From Acidobacteriota bacterium (GTDB taxonomy: Bacteria > Acidobacteriota > Thermoanaerobaculia > UBA5066): a stretch of DNA of 64,000 bases. Made by a program: the position numbers and the translations under genes. Location: contig RHKY01000017.1 in the NCBI GenBank assembly GCA_008363385.1, forward strand, positions 62,001 to 126,000. Direction: 5' to 3'. Of this stretch, positions 33,690 to 42,488 are shown one piece after another (position 1 is the first letter of the stretch; every line of letters starts with the position of its first letter). The notes under the pieces are model-generated. The model made no database searches. It was not told the origin of the DNA and saw only the letters and a list, made by a program, of their open reading frames with translations.

Positions 33690-34673
33690 ATGAAGACGAC
33701 CACGCTCGGCCGGACCGGCGTCACCGTCTCCCGCCTCTGCTTCGGCTGCATGAGCTACGGCGACCCCGCGTGGCGCCCCTGGGTCCTCCGCGAGGAGGAG
33801 GCGCGCCCGTTCTTCGCGCGGGCGCTCGAGGCCGGGATCAACTTCTTCGACACCGCCGACATGTACTCGCTCGGCCGGAGCGAGGAGGTCACCGGGAAGC
33901 TCCTCCGCGAGATGGCCCGGCTCGACGAGGTCGTCCTGGCCACGAAGGTCTTCTTCCCGATGGGGGACGGCCCGAACAGCGGCGGCCTCTCGCGGAAGCA
34001 CGTCGTCCAGGCGTGCGAGGCGAGCCTCCGGCGCCTCGGCGTCGAGACGGTCGACCTCTACCAGATCCACCGGTTCGACCGGGCGGTCCCGTGGGAGGAG
34101 ACGCTCGCCGCGATGGACCTCCTGGTGCGCCAGGGGAAGGTCCGGTACGTCGGGGCCTCCTCGGGGCCCGCGTGGCGGTTCGCCCGGGCGCTCGCGGTCT
34201 CCGAGCGGCACGGCTTCCCCCGCTTCGTCTCGATGCAGAACCACTACAACCTCCTCTACCGCGAGGAGGAGCGGGAGATGCTCCCCCTCTGCCGGGAGGA
34301 GGGGATCGCGGTGCTGCCGTGGTCCCCGCTGGCCCGGGGGCTCCTGGCCGGGACGCGGACGGGACCCTCCGACGTCACCTCGACGCCCCGGGCCGCCCAC
34401 GACGACTACACCCGGCAGCTCTACGACCACCCGAACGACGCCGACGTCATCGAGGCGGTCAAGGCCGTGGCCCGCGCGCGGGACGTCGAGCCGGCCCAGG
34501 TCGCGCTGGCCTGGCTCCTCTCCCGGCCCGGGGTGACGGCGCCGATCGTCGGGGCGACGAAGCTCGCCCACCTCGACTCGGCCATCCGGGCGCTCGACCT
34601 GACCCTCTCGGAGGAGGAGGTCGCGGCCCTGGAGGCCCCGTACCGTCCCCACGACGTCCGCGGCTTCCGCTGA
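33690..34673 (+). CDS. aldo/keto reductase
   Basis: 327 residues, a (beta/alpha)8 NADPH-dependent oxidoreductase of the YajO/AKR family. The catalytic tetrad is intact: Asp54 and Tyr59 in DTADMYSLG, Lys86 in LATKVF and His127 in LYQIHRFD. The cofactor segment IVGATKLAHLDSAI is present near the C-terminus. SMQNHYNLLYREEEREMLPL and PWSPLARGLLAG are further family motifs. Length is normal. It reduces aldehydes or ketones, with an unknown natural substrate. It stands alone with its own putative leaderless promoter. Confidence 0.93.
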   Translation: MKTTTLGRTGVTVSRLCFGCMSYGDPAWRPWVLREEEARPFFARALEAGINFFDTADMYSLGRSEEVTGKLLREMARLDEVVLATKVFFPMGDGPNSGGLSRKHVVQACEASLRRLGVETVDLYQIHRFDRAVPWEETLAAMDLLVRQGKVRYVGASSGPAWRFARALAVSERHGFPRFVSMQNHYNLLYREEEREMLPLCREEGIAVLPWSPLARGLLAGTRTGPSDVTSTPRAAHDDYTRQLYDHPNDADVIEAVKAVARARDVEPAQVALAWLLSRPGVTAPIVGATKLAHLDSAIRALDLTLSEEEVAALEAPYRPHDVRGFR

Positions 34674-34695
34674 GGGGCCCTCACCGGCGGCCCGG

Positions 34696-34724
34696 TTGAC
34701 ACGGCTCCCCGGCAGGGACAGATT
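34696..34724 (+). promoter_or_regulatory. sigma-70 type promoter of the aspzincin gene
   Basis: TTGACA (34696-34701), 17 bases, CAGATT (34719-34724). The hexamers and spacing are identical to the maeA promoter at 16684-16712. The leader is about 33 bases and holds the GGAGAGGAGG ribosome site. Confidence 0.62.
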
Positions 34725-34764
34725 GTCCGCACGGACCGTCCACCGAAGGAGAGGAGGCTGGCGC

Positions 34765-35817
34765 ATGGCCAAGAAGGCTGGGGACCGCATCAGCGACGCA
34801 CTGGACCACATCAAGAGGGCCTTCGCCGGCCGCGGGTCGTCCACGGACGGCGACAAGGCGAAAGGGGCCACCTGGGACTGGCTGGAGGAGCACCAGGACG
34901 TCAAGGGGATCTCCGGCCTCATCTCCATCGGCGGCTTCCGGGGCCTCTTCAAGGACGAGGGGAAGACCGAGCTGCGCCAGTACCAGCGCGCCTATCTCCT
35001 GATCGAGCGGACGCTGGGCGGCAGGTCGGACGCGGACGTCCGCGGCCTGAAGACGCACCTGGAGACCGCCACGGGGAAGGCGGCGCTCGCCTCGGCCGAG
35101 TCGGTGAAGACCGACATCCGGTCCGTCTACTACAAGTGGGCGGACAAGCAGAAGAAGAAGGAGACGCCGCAGATCTTCGGCGAGCCGATCCTCGCGCCGT
35201 CCTTCCAGTACGCCTCGAGCCTCCACCGGACGAACCTGGCTCCCGCCGTGAAGCGGGCCTCCCAGCTCCTGACGCAGGCCTGGATCGGCCTGGCCCGCGT
35301 CAAGATGGACACGCACGAGAAGAAGCGGTTCGAGTACTACTTCGCCAAGCCGATGACCGACGCGGCCCTGACGAAGGTGAAGGACGTGCTGAAGGCCGTG
35401 CACGACGTGGTCTGCGCCCGGCGGATCACGCTCTACTACCGGGGGGACAAGGCGCCGACGACGCTCGCCAAGAACGACACGCCGAAGTGGCTGCGGGACC
35501 AGGGGGCCAACGCCCTGGGGCCGGACGACAGCTACGGCTTCGTCTACGCCGACGTCCAGCGCCCCGGGGAGTACCACGTCTTCCTGGGGAAGGACTTCTT
35601 CGCCGACGCCTCCCGGCACGGCAAGGACAGCATGTCGGGCGTGATCATCCACGAGATGACCCACCTCCTGAAGAACACGGACGACCACGCCTACGGCGAG
35701 GCCGACGCCCACGCGCTGGTGACGGGGCCGAACAAGGCGCAGGCGCTCGAGAACGCCGACAACTACGAGTACTTCGTCGAGAGCTTCCAGTCCAAGGTGA
35801 CGACGAAGTTCGGGTAG
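34765..35817 (+). CDS. aspzincin (M35, Lys-specific type) metalloprotease
   Basis: 350 residues. The C-terminal half has the aspzincin signature: IIHEMTHLLKN with the HExxH zinc histidines near 295, then NTDDHAYGEADAHAL, where the Asp is the third ligand and DHAYG matches the family GTxDxxYG motif. ENADNYEYFVESF closes the domain, as in fungal and bacterial peptidyl-Lys endopeptidases. The N-terminal 150 residues are helical and charged (DRISDALDHIKRAFAGRG, KTELRQYQRAYLLIERTLGG) and match nothing I know. There is no signal peptide, unlike secreted M35 enzymes, so it acts inside the cell or is exported by a non-Sec route. ATG 34765 is chosen because it directly follows a strong ribosome site. 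Confidence 0.82.
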   Translation: MAKKAGDRISDALDHIKRAFAGRGSSTDGDKAKGATWDWLEEHQDVKGISGLISIGGFRGLFKDEGKTELRQYQRAYLLIERTLGGRSDADVRGLKTHLETATGKAALASAESVKTDIRSVYYKWADKQKKKETPQIFGEPILAPSFQYASSLHRTNLAPAVKRASQLLTQAWIGLARVKMDTHEKKRFEYYFAKPMTDAALTKVKDVLKAVHDVVCARRITLYYRGDKAPTTLAKNDTPKWLRDQGANALGPDDSYGFVYADVQRPGEYHVFLGKDFFADASRHGKDSMSGVIIHEMTHLLKNTDDHAYGEADAHALVTGPNKAQALENADNYEYFVESFQSKVTTKFG

Positions 35818-35841
35818 GGCTCCGGCGCGCGGAGGAGGGCC

Positions 35842-38800
35842 TCAGCCGCTCGCCGGGGCGCCGGGCAGGCGCTCGGGGACCTCGACCCGGAACGTGGAGC
35901 CCTTCCCCTCCTCGCTCTCGACCGTCACGTCGCCGCCGAGCAGGCGCGCCAGGCGGCGCGAGAGGGCCAGGCCGAGGCCCGTCCCCCCGTAGCGGCGGGA
36001 CGTCGTGGCGTCGGCCTGCGTGAACGGCGCGAAGAGCCGGGCCACCTGCGCGGGCGTCATGCCGATCCCCGTGTCCCAGACCTCGAAGACGAGCCAGCCC
36101 GCGCCGCCGCGCTCCTCCCGCACCGCCGAGAGCCGGACGGTCCCCCTCTCTGTGAACTTCGCGGCGTTGGAGAGGAGGTTCAGGAGGACCTGCCGCAGCC
36201 TCACGTGGTCCGTGACCATCGTCCCGACCCCGGGGGCCACCTCGACGACGAGGCGGCTGCCGTGCCCCTCGACCAGCGGCTCGACGGTCCGCTCCACCTC
36301 GGCGAAGAGGTCGGCGACGTCGACGGCCGTGGCCCGGACCTCCATCCGTCCCGCCTCGATCTTCGACAGGTCCAGGACGTCGTCGATCAGGGCGAGGAGG
36401 TGGTCCGCTGCGGAGCGGATCCTCTCCAGGTCTCCCGTGGCTGCGGCGTCCCCGCGCGTGCGGGCGTCCTCGGCCAGCAGCTCCGTGTACCCGATGACCG
36501 CGTTGAGCGGCGTCCTCAGCTCGTGGCTCATGTTGGCCAGGAACTGGCTCTTGGCCCGGCTGGCCTCCTCCGCGGCCGACGAGGCCGCCTCGGCCCGCGC
36601 CCGGAGCGCCTCGGCCCGCTCCTTCTCCTCGGAGAGGCTGCGCGTCCGCTCCTCGACGAGGCGTTCGAGGAGCGTCTGCCGGGTCCTCAGCCCGCGGACC
36701 CGGGCCGCGTACAGGCCGGCCCCGAGGGCGACGGCCGCGGCCGCGACGCCGAGGCGGAAGGGCCACGTCTGGTGGAGCCGCGGGCGCAGCCGGAACGCCC
36801 ACGCCGCCCCCTGCTCGTTCCAGACGCCGTCGTTGTTCGCCGCCACGACGCGGAAGCGGTACGAGCCCGGAGGGAGGTTCGTGTAGAAGGCCTCGCGCCG
36901 GGTGCCGGCCTCCACCCAGGAGGCGTCCCACCCTTCCAGCCGGTACCGGAAGCGGACGCGCGAGGGGACGAGGAACGAGAGGGCGTCGTACCGGACCTCC
37001 AGCTTCCCGGTCCCGCCGGGGAGCTCCGCGGCTCCGGCAGGGGAAAGGACGCGCCCCCCGGCCACGACCGCGTCGACGACGACCGGCGGCGGGAGGAGGT
37101 TGCGGCGCAGCCGGCCGGGCTCCACGACCACGACGCCGCGGACGGTCGGGAACCAGAGCCGCCCGTCGCGGGCGTGCCAGCCGGCCGGGCTGGAGGCGCC
37201 GTTGCACTGGTCCGCCGGCATCCCGTCGGCGCGCCCGAGGGCGAGCCCCGAGAAGGCCGCCCGCTTCCCCTCGGCCACGGCGTCGAGGTCGCTCCGCCGG
37301 ACGCGGAAGATCCCCTTGTTCGAGGAGAGCCAGAGCGCCTCCTCGGCGTCCTCGAGGATCGCGAAGACCTTCTCGTCGTGGAGGCCGTGGCTCTTCCGGA
37401 ACGCGAAGACCCGGCCCCCCGAGACCCGGTTCAGCCCGGCGGCCGTCCCGACCCAGACGTCGCCCCGCCCGTCCTCGTGGAAGCAGAAGACCGTGTCGTT
37501 CGAGAGCCCCTCCCGCGTCGAGAGGACGGAGACCTTTCCGCCGGAGAGGACCGCCACGCCGCCGCCGTCGGTCCCCACGAGGAGAGTCCCGTCGGCGCGC
37601 GGGAGGAGGGCGCGGATCGTCTCGCTCGGCAGCCCCTGCGCCCGCCCCAGGACCTGGCAGCGCCCGTCCTCCAGCCGGCAGAGGCCGGCGTCCCACGTCC
37701 CCGCCCAGACCGTCCCGTCGGGGCCCACGGCGAGCGCGTAGACCGTCTCGGAGGGGAGCCCCTCGGCCCGTCCCAGCCGCGTCACGCCCTCACGGCCGAC
37801 GTGGAAGAGGCCCTGGCCGTTCGACCCGGCCCAGACGCCCCCGCGCCCGTCCGGGACGACGGACCGGAGCTCGCGGCCGGCGAGCGCCGCCTCGCCGGGG
37901 GGCCTGACGACGCGCTCCCCGTCGACGCGGAAGAGGCCGTCGGAGTCCGTGGCGACCCAGACGGTCCCCGCGCCGTCCTCGCAGACCGACCGGGCGTTCT
38001 CGTCGAGGAGGCCCTGGCGCGCGCCGTAGACCGTCACCTTCCGGTCCCTCAGGCGCGACAGGCCGGCGTTCGTCCCGACCCAGAGGCTCCCCTCGCGGTC
38101 GAAGGCCAGGGAGCGGACGAACCCGTGCGGGAGCCCCTCGCGCGTCGAGAGCGTCTCGAGCCTCCCCCGCGACAGCCGGGAGACGCCGCCCCCCTCCGTC
38201 CCGATCCAGAGGGTCCCGTCCGGCTCGGCGAGGAGGCACCAGACCCGCTTGGAGGGGAGCGCCTGGGCCGCGGGGAGGACGCGTCCCGCCTCGACGAGCG
38301 CCAGGCCTCCGTCGTAGAGGCCGACCCAGACCGCGCCGCCCGCCGCGGGCGCCAGCGCGAAGACGGAGTTCCCCGGAAGCCCCTGCCCCGAGGTGATCCG
38401 GGCGACCCCCCCGGACCGCAGGACGAAGAGGCCGTCCTTCTGCGTACCCACCCAGACGGCCCCGTCGGAACCGACGAGGAGGCTCCGGACGGACGGCGGC
38501 GGCCCCTCGACCGGAAGAGGGACGCTCTCGACGCCGCCCGTCCCGAGGCGAGCCAGGCCCCGGTCGGTCCCGGCCCAGACCGTGCCCGTGCCGTCCGCGG
38601 CGAGGGCGTGGACGTAGTCGCTGGGAAGGCCGGTCCGCTCGTCCAGGCGGTCGAACCGCCCGTCCTTCATCCGGACGACGCCCCCGCCGAGCGTCGCGAT
38701 CCAGAGAGCCCCGTCGGGCGCCTCGAGGAGGGTCCGGACGCTGTTGCTCGTCAGGGCGGCCGTCCGGTCGCGGTCGTGGACGACGAACGCCACGCCGCTG

Positions 38801-39027
38801 AACCGGACGAGCCCCTCGTACGTCCCGAGCCAGAGGTATCCGTCCCGTGCCTGGAGGACGGCGTGGACGCTCGCCTGCGGGAGCCCCTCCTGCCAGGTGT
38901 CGAGGGCGTACTGCGACAGGGGGACGGACGGGTCGAGAGCTGCGGCGCGCCCGGAAGCGAGAACGAGCGTCACGGCCACCGCCGCCCGGCAGAGGGCCGC
39001 CGACGCCGTCCCTGTCGCGCGAGGCAC
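35842..39027 (-). CDS. propeller-sensor histidine kinase (Reg_prop, Y_Y_Y, HisKA, HATPase)
   Basis: 1061 residues. Signal-like N-terminus ([17 protein letters not shown]). About 14 Reg_prop blades of the type [16 protein letters not shown] make two periplasmic seven-bladed propellers. A Y_Y_Y domain ([36 protein letters not shown]) follows at about 650-740. One membrane helix ([18 protein letters not shown]) leads to a coiled coil. HisKA carries [16 protein letters not shown] with the phospho-accepting His. HATPase carries [32 protein letters not shown] and [13 protein letters not shown]. There is no receiver or HTH domain, and no response regulator is visible nearby, so it is an orphan kinase. 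This is the BT-type sensor layout known from Bacteroides polysaccharide sensing. Start GTG 39027. Confidence 0.9.
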   Translation of the reverse strand: MPRATGTASAALCRAAVAVTLVLASGRAAALDPSVPLSQYALDTWQEGLPQASVHAVLQARDGYLWLGTYEGLVRFSGVAFVVHDRDRTAALTSNSVRTLLEAPDGALWIATLGGGVVRMKDGRFDRLDERTGLPSDYVHALAADGTGTVWAGTDRGLARLGTGGVESVPLPVEGPPPSVRSLLVGSDGAVWVGTQKDGLFVLRSGGVARITSGQGLPGNSVFALAPAAGGAVWVGLYDGGLALVEAGRVLPAAQALPSKRVWCLLAEPDGTLWIGTEGGGVSRLSRGRLETLSTREGLPHGFVRSLAFDREGSLWVGTNAGLSRLRDRKVTVYGARQGLLDENARSVCEDGAGTVWVATDSDGLFRVDGERVVRPPGEAALAGRELRSVVPDGRGGVWAGSNGQGLFHVGREGVTRLGRAEGLPSETVYALAVGPDGTVWAGTWDAGLCRLEDGRCQVLGRAQGLPSETIRALLPRADGTLLVGTDGGGVAVLSGGKVSVLSTREGLSNDTVFCFHEDGRGDVWVGTAAGLNRVSGGRVFAFRKSHGLHDEKVFAILEDAEEALWLSSNKGIFRVRRSDLDAVAEGKRAAFSGLALGRADGMPADQCNGASSPAGWHARDGRLWFPTVRGVVVVEPGRLRRNLLPPPVVVDAVVAGGRVLSPAGAAELPGGTGKLEVRYDALSFLVPSRVRFRYRLEGWDASWVEAGTRREAFYTNLPPGSYRFRVVAANNDGVWNEQGAAWAFRLRPRLHQTWPFRLGVAAAAVALGAGLYAARVRGLRTRQTLLERLVEERTRSLSEEKERAEALRARAEAASSAAEEASRAKSQFLANMSHELRTPLNAVIGYTELLAEDARTRGDAAATGDLERIRSAADHLLALIDDVLDLSKIEAGRMEVRATAVDVADLFAEVERTVEPLVEGHGSRLVVEVAPGVGTMVTDHVRLRQVLLNLLSNAAKFTERGTVRLSAVREERGGAGWLVFEVWDTGIGMTPAQVARLFAPFTQADATTSRRYGGTGLGLALSRRLARLLGGDVTVESEEGKGSTFRVEVPERLPGAPASG

Positions 39028-39032
39028 GGCCC

Positions 39033-39038
39033 ATTCTA
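39033..39038 (-). promoter_or_regulatory. -10-like TAGAAT five bases before the kinase GTG
   Basis: TAGAAT on the minus strand, then five bases, then GTG 39027. No ribosome site lies between, so a near-leaderless start is possible. Confidence 0.4.
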
Positions 39039-39104
39039 GGAGCCCGGGACCGGCCTCGCCCGGTCGGGGGAAACCGGCCGGCCTCGCCGCCTCGTAGGAG
39101 GCGC

Positions 39105-40583
39105 GTGCGGATCCTCCTCACCGGCGCCACCGGCTACATCGGCTCGCGGCTGGCGCCGCGCCTCCGCTCGCTCGGCCATCAGGTGCGCGCGCTGGCGCGG
39201 GACCCGGGGAAGCTCCTGGCGAAGGGGTGGGACCCGGCGGACGTCGTCCGGGGGGACGTCCTCGACCCCTCGACGCTCCCGGCGGCCTTCTCGGGCGTGG
39301 ACGTCGCGTACTACCTGGTCCACTCGATGACGACGGCGGGGGGCGACTTCGCCGCCCGGGACCGCGAGGCGGCCCGCGCCTTCGCGCGCGCCGCCGCGGA
39401 GGCGGGCGTGAAGCGGATCGTCTACCTCGGCGGCCTCGGCGAGGCGGGGGCGGGGCTCTCCGAGCGCCTGGCCAGCCGGCAGGAGACCGGAGACGTCCTG
39501 CGCGAGGGGCCCGTCCCGGTCACGGAGCTGCGCGCGGCGATCATCGTCGGCGCCGGGAGCGCCTCGTTCGAGATCGTGAGGGACCTGGCCCGGCGCCTTC
39601 CGGTGATGGTCTGCCCTCGCTGGGTCTCCTCCCGCTGCGAGCCGATCGCCGTCCGCGACGTCCTCTCGTACCTCGCCGGCGTCCTCGACGAGCCGCGGAC
39701 GGCGGGCCAGGTCCTGGAGATCGGGGGCGGAGAGGTGCTGACGTACGCCGACCTGATGCGCGTCACCGGCGAGGTGATGGGGAGGCGGATCCGGATCCTC
39801 ACCGTCCCGCTCCTGACGCCGCGCCTGTCGGCCTACTGGCTCAACCTCGTCACGTCGGTGCCGATGTCGCTGGCGCGGCCGCTCGTCGAGGGCCTGCGAA
39901 ACGACGTCGTCTGCCGCGACCGGCGGATCCGGGAGTGGATCCCGATCCCGCTCACCCCGTTCCGCGCGGCCGTCGAGCGCGCGCTCGAGGTCGACGGACG
40001 GCACGCGGCCGAGTCGCGCTGGACCGACGCGACGACGACGGCCGCCTCCGAGCCGTGGCCCGACGGCGCCCCGGTGCTCTCCGACCGGCGCCAGGTCGAG
40101 AGCCCGCTCGCCCCAGAGGCGGTGTTCGCGCGCGTCCGGAGGGTCGGCGGGGCGGCCGGCTGGTACTACGCCGACGCCCTGTGGGAGCTGCGCGGAGCGC
40201 TCGACCGCCTCGTCGGCGGCGTCGGGATGCGGAGGGGGCGCCGCGACCCCGAGGCGCTCGCCGTCGGCGACCCGGTCGACTTCTGGCGCGTGGAGCGGTA
40301 CGAGGAGGGACGGCTCCTGACGCTCCGCGCGGAGATGCGCCTCCCGGGAAAGGCGCGGCTGACGTTCCGGGTGAATCCGGGAGAGGGGAACGGCTCCGTC
40401 CTGACGCAGGTGGCCGAGTTCCACCCCTCGGGGCTCTGGGGCCGGCTGTACTGGTGGGCCCTCCTCCCCGTCCACGCCCTCATCTTCGGGCGGATGGCGC
40501 GCGCCGTCGCGGGCGTCCGACGGACTGCGGCCCCCGTGCGCGTTTCTGCGGCAGGTTGCCAGGATCGCTTGCTTCCCCTATAG
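39105..40583 (+). CDS. NAD(P)-binding SDR-like protein with DUF2867
   Basis: 492 residues. The N-terminal Rossmann domain has [14 protein letters not shown] at 3-16, [18 protein letters not shown] and [11 protein letters not shown], typical of atypical SDRs (YbjT-like). From about 310 to 470 a DUF2867 domain follows ([53 protein letters not shown]). This two-domain arrangement is common in actinobacteria and acidobacteria. The substrate is unknown. Start at GTG 39105 after TAGGAGG. The promoter of the next gene overlaps its last 28 bases. Confidence 0.87.
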   Translation: MRILLTGATGYIGSRLAPRLRSLGHQVRALARDPGKLLAKGWDPADVVRGDVLDPSTLPAAFSGVDVAYYLVHSMTTAGGDFAARDREAARAFARAAAEAGVKRIVYLGGLGEAGAGLSERLASRQETGDVLREGPVPVTELRAAIIVGAGSASFEIVRDLARRLPVMVCPRWVSSRCEPIAVRDVLSYLAGVLDEPRTAGQVLEIGGGEVLTYADLMRVTGEVMGRRIRILTVPLLTPRLSAYWLNLVTSVPMSLARPLVEGLRNDVVCRDRRIREWIPIPLTPFRAAVERALEVDGRHAAESRWTDATTTAASEPWPDGAPVLSDRRQVESPLAPEAVFARVRRVGGAAGWYYADALWELRGALDRLVGGVGMRRGRRDPEALAVGDPVDFWRVERYEEGRLLTLRAEMRLPGKARLTFRVNPGEGNGSVLTQVAEFHPSGLWGRLYWWALLPVHALIFGRMARAVAGVRRTAAPVRVSAAGCQDRLLPL

Positions 40584-40584
40584 T
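40556..40584 (+). promoter_or_regulatory. promoter TTGCCA-N17-TATAGT, leaderless
   Basis: TTGCCA (40556-40561), 17 bases, TATAGT (40579-40584), then eight bases and ATG 40593. Transcription should begin at or within a few bases of the start codon. There is no ribosome site. It lies inside the end of the upstream gene. Confidence 0.62.
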
Positions 40585-40592
40585 CCGCCACC

Positions 40593-41342
40593 ATGCTGAG
40601 ACGCATTCTCTTTGGTGTCGCGGTCCTCGTCTGTTCGTCACCCGCGCTGGCGCAGCACATGGTGGCCATCGACAGCTCTCGCGCGGTCTCCGAGATCGAC
40701 GTCGCCACGGGGGCGAAGACGCCGATCTCGACCGCCAGCGTCGGCGCCGGGACGACGGGCGGCCTGGCCCTCGGCGCCGGCAACACCGTCTACCTGACAT
40801 CCACGAGCAACGACTCGCTCTACACGCTGGACGTCCCGACCGGTAACGCGACGCTCGTCGGGGCCTACGGCGACGCGGCGATCGTGATGCACGGCCTGGA
40901 GTACGTCCCGGCGACGGACACCCTCTACGGGCTCTCCTCTCACGACAACGGGCTGTACCAGATCGACAAGACGACGGGCGCCGCCAGCCTGGTCGGCACG
41001 ACGGGGCTCACCTCTTTCTCCAACCTCGGGTGGAACCCGAACACCGGCGTGATGTACCTGACCAACTCCGGCACAGACTCCCTCTACACGCTGAACCTGG
41101 CGACCGGCGCCGTCACCCTCGTCGGCACCCTGAACGGGCCCACGAACCCGAACGGGCTCGCGTTCGACACGGCCGACGGACAGATGTACCTCGTCGACAA
41201 CAACACCGACTCGCTCTACACGCTGAACCTGGCGACCGGCGCCGCCACCCTCGTTGGCTCGACCGGAACCGGGAACCTCCTCGGCCTCGTCTTCCTGCCG
41301 GGAGCCTTGCCGGTCGAGCTGCAGGGCTTCACGGCCGAGTAG
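40593..41342 (+). CDS. secreted repeat beta-propeller protein
   Basis: 249 residues. Signal peptide at 1-20 (ILFGVAVLVCSSPALA). The rest is a small propeller of at least four blades. Repeating lines are DSLYTLDVPTGNATLVG, NGLYQIDKTTGAASLVG, DSLYTLNLATGAVTLVG and DSLYTLNLATGAATLVG. The last two are nearly identical in DNA (41082-41128 and 41214-41260, 132 bases apart), showing a recent duplication. The C-terminus LPVELQGFTAE resembles the end of the protein at 56018 (PATLTGFDAE). Its function is not known; it may bind a ligand outside the cell. Confidence 0.8.
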   Translation: MLRRILFGVAVLVCSSPALAQHMVAIDSSRAVSEIDVATGAKTPISTASVGAGTTGGLALGAGNTVYLTSTSNDSLYTLDVPTGNATLVGAYGDAAIVMHGLEYVPATDTLYGLSSHDNGLYQIDKTTGAASLVGTTGLTSFSNLGWNPNTGVMYLTNSGTDSLYTLNLATGAVTLVGTLNGPTNPNGLAFDTADGQMYLVDNNTDSLYTLNLATGAATLVGSTGTGNLLGLVFLPGALPVELQGFTAE

Positions 41343-41376
41343 CCGGGAAGCCCGGATTCGCCGCTCTCCGAGGTCG

Positions 41377-41382
41377 TAGAAT
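41377..41382 (+). promoter_or_regulatory. -10-like TAGAAT
   Basis: CGTAGAATC at 41375-41383, 51 bases before the next ATG. The same nonamer recurs at 43495 and 60603 upstream of other genes. No consensus -35. Confidence 0.42.
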
Positions 41383-41433
41383 CGCCCCTGGCCCGGCGTC
41401 GCGGGCCGCCGGGCCGCGGAGGAGGAGAGGGCG

Positions 41434-42237
41434 ATGAAGAGCTTCCCGGGCGGGGAGTGGGTCTTCGGCGGCGCGAAGCTGATCGGCCGGCTCCGGTACG
41501 ACGCCCGGAGCCGGACCGCCGTCGTCATCCCGATGACGGAGGTGTCCGGCTGGTGGTCGACGGGCACCTACAGCATCGACGAGTTCCCGGTGACCGGGCT
41601 CAGGACGGACGGGCCGCGGATCCGAGGCGACTACGCGAAGGTCCCCGGGCCCGACGGGAAGACGTACTCGGGGAGCTTCCGGGGCAAGCTCCTCGGGGAC
41701 GCCTCGCTGGACTTCGAGGTCTCGACGGCCCCGAAGGCTCCGATGACACGGTACGTGGGGAAGCTCGTGCCCGGCTCGATGGCGTTCGACAAGCGCGGGG
41801 CCGGCCGCCGGATCGACGTGCAGTTCATCGGCGGCGGGGCCTCCGTGAGCGTCGCCGCGGGCGTCTCCGGCGTCCTGATCGTCCGCGACCTCGAGGCCTG
41901 CTGGGAGCGGACCTACAACGTCGCCGGAGGAGGGCTGGGCGCCAGCGCCGGTTTCACCTTCCCCTCCGCGACGGACTGGGAGAAGAACGTGATCCTCAAC
42001 CCCCCCTGCGAGAGCTGGGTCGGCGGGACGATGGGGATGTACACGCACGGCTGTGCGGTGGTGGCCGGCGGGTACCAGACCTTCCTCGTGAGGTTCAAGC
42101 TCCCGGGAGGCGCCGACTTCCGCGTCAACTGGAGCGGATGGCAGTTCGCCATCGGCGCACAGATCGACGCCGGGACCTTCGTCGTCGCCAAGATCGTCGG
42201 GATCGCGAAGGAAGAGCCCTACTTCTCCGGCCTGTAG
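41434..42237 (+). CDS. protein of unknown function, 267 residues
   Basis: Not recognised. No signal peptide. Beta-rich, with WVFGGAKLIGRLRYDARSRT, VVIPMTEVSGWWSTGTYS, TYSGSFRGKLLGD, IDVQFIGGGASVSVAAGVSG and WVGGTMGMYTHGCAVVAG. Three cysteines lie in the second half. The start at ATG 41434 has a strong GGAGGAGGAGAGG ribosome site, and the codon use matches its neighbours, so it is a real gene. The glycine-rich central segment is moderately hydrophobic but not clearly membrane-spanning. It is convergent with the small gene at 42272. Confidence 0.65.
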   Translation: MKSFPGGEWVFGGAKLIGRLRYDARSRTAVVIPMTEVSGWWSTGTYSIDEFPVTGLRTDGPRIRGDYAKVPGPDGKTYSGSFRGKLLGDASLDFEVSTAPKAPMTRYVGKLVPGSMAFDKRGAGRRIDVQFIGGGASVSVAAGVSGVLIVRDLEACWERTYNVAGGGLGASAGFTFPSATDWEKNVILNPPCESWVGGTMGMYTHGCAVVAGGYQTFLVRFKLPGGADFRVNWSGWQFAIGAQIDAGTFVVAKIVGIAKEEPYFSGL

Positions 42238-42271
42238 CCTGGCGCGCCCGGGCCCGGTCCGCCCGGGGAGG

Positions 42272-42454
42272 TCAGGTCTTCTTTCCCGGCGCGGGGGCCG
42301 AGGGCACGATCCGGTGGCGCTCGCGCAGGTCGTCCAGGAGCGACCGGTCCTCGGCCTCCCGCTTCCGCCACTCCTCCTGCAGGCGCGCCCAGGCCTCCTC
42401 GATCGACACCTTCGGCGGCGCTTCCACGTCCGTCGTCTTCTTCTCGATCACCAT
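42272..42454 (-). CDS. small charged protein of unknown function
   Basis: 60 residues. Good ribosome site (GGAGGG) nine bases before ATG 42454. The sequence is highly charged and helical in the middle (IEEAWARLQEEWRKREAEDR), with a Pro/Lys tail (VPSAPAPGKKT). It lies 34 bases upstream of, and on the same strand as, the acyltransferase gene in gene order reversed (acyltransferase is upstream), so they may be co-transcribed. No family assigned. Confidence 0.55.
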   Translation of the reverse strand: MVIEKKTTDVEAPPKVSIEEAWARLQEEWRKREAEDRSLLDDLRERHRIVPSAPAPGKKT

Positions 42455-42488
42455 CGTCCGGCCCTCCGTCGCGGGGCTGAGCCGCTGC

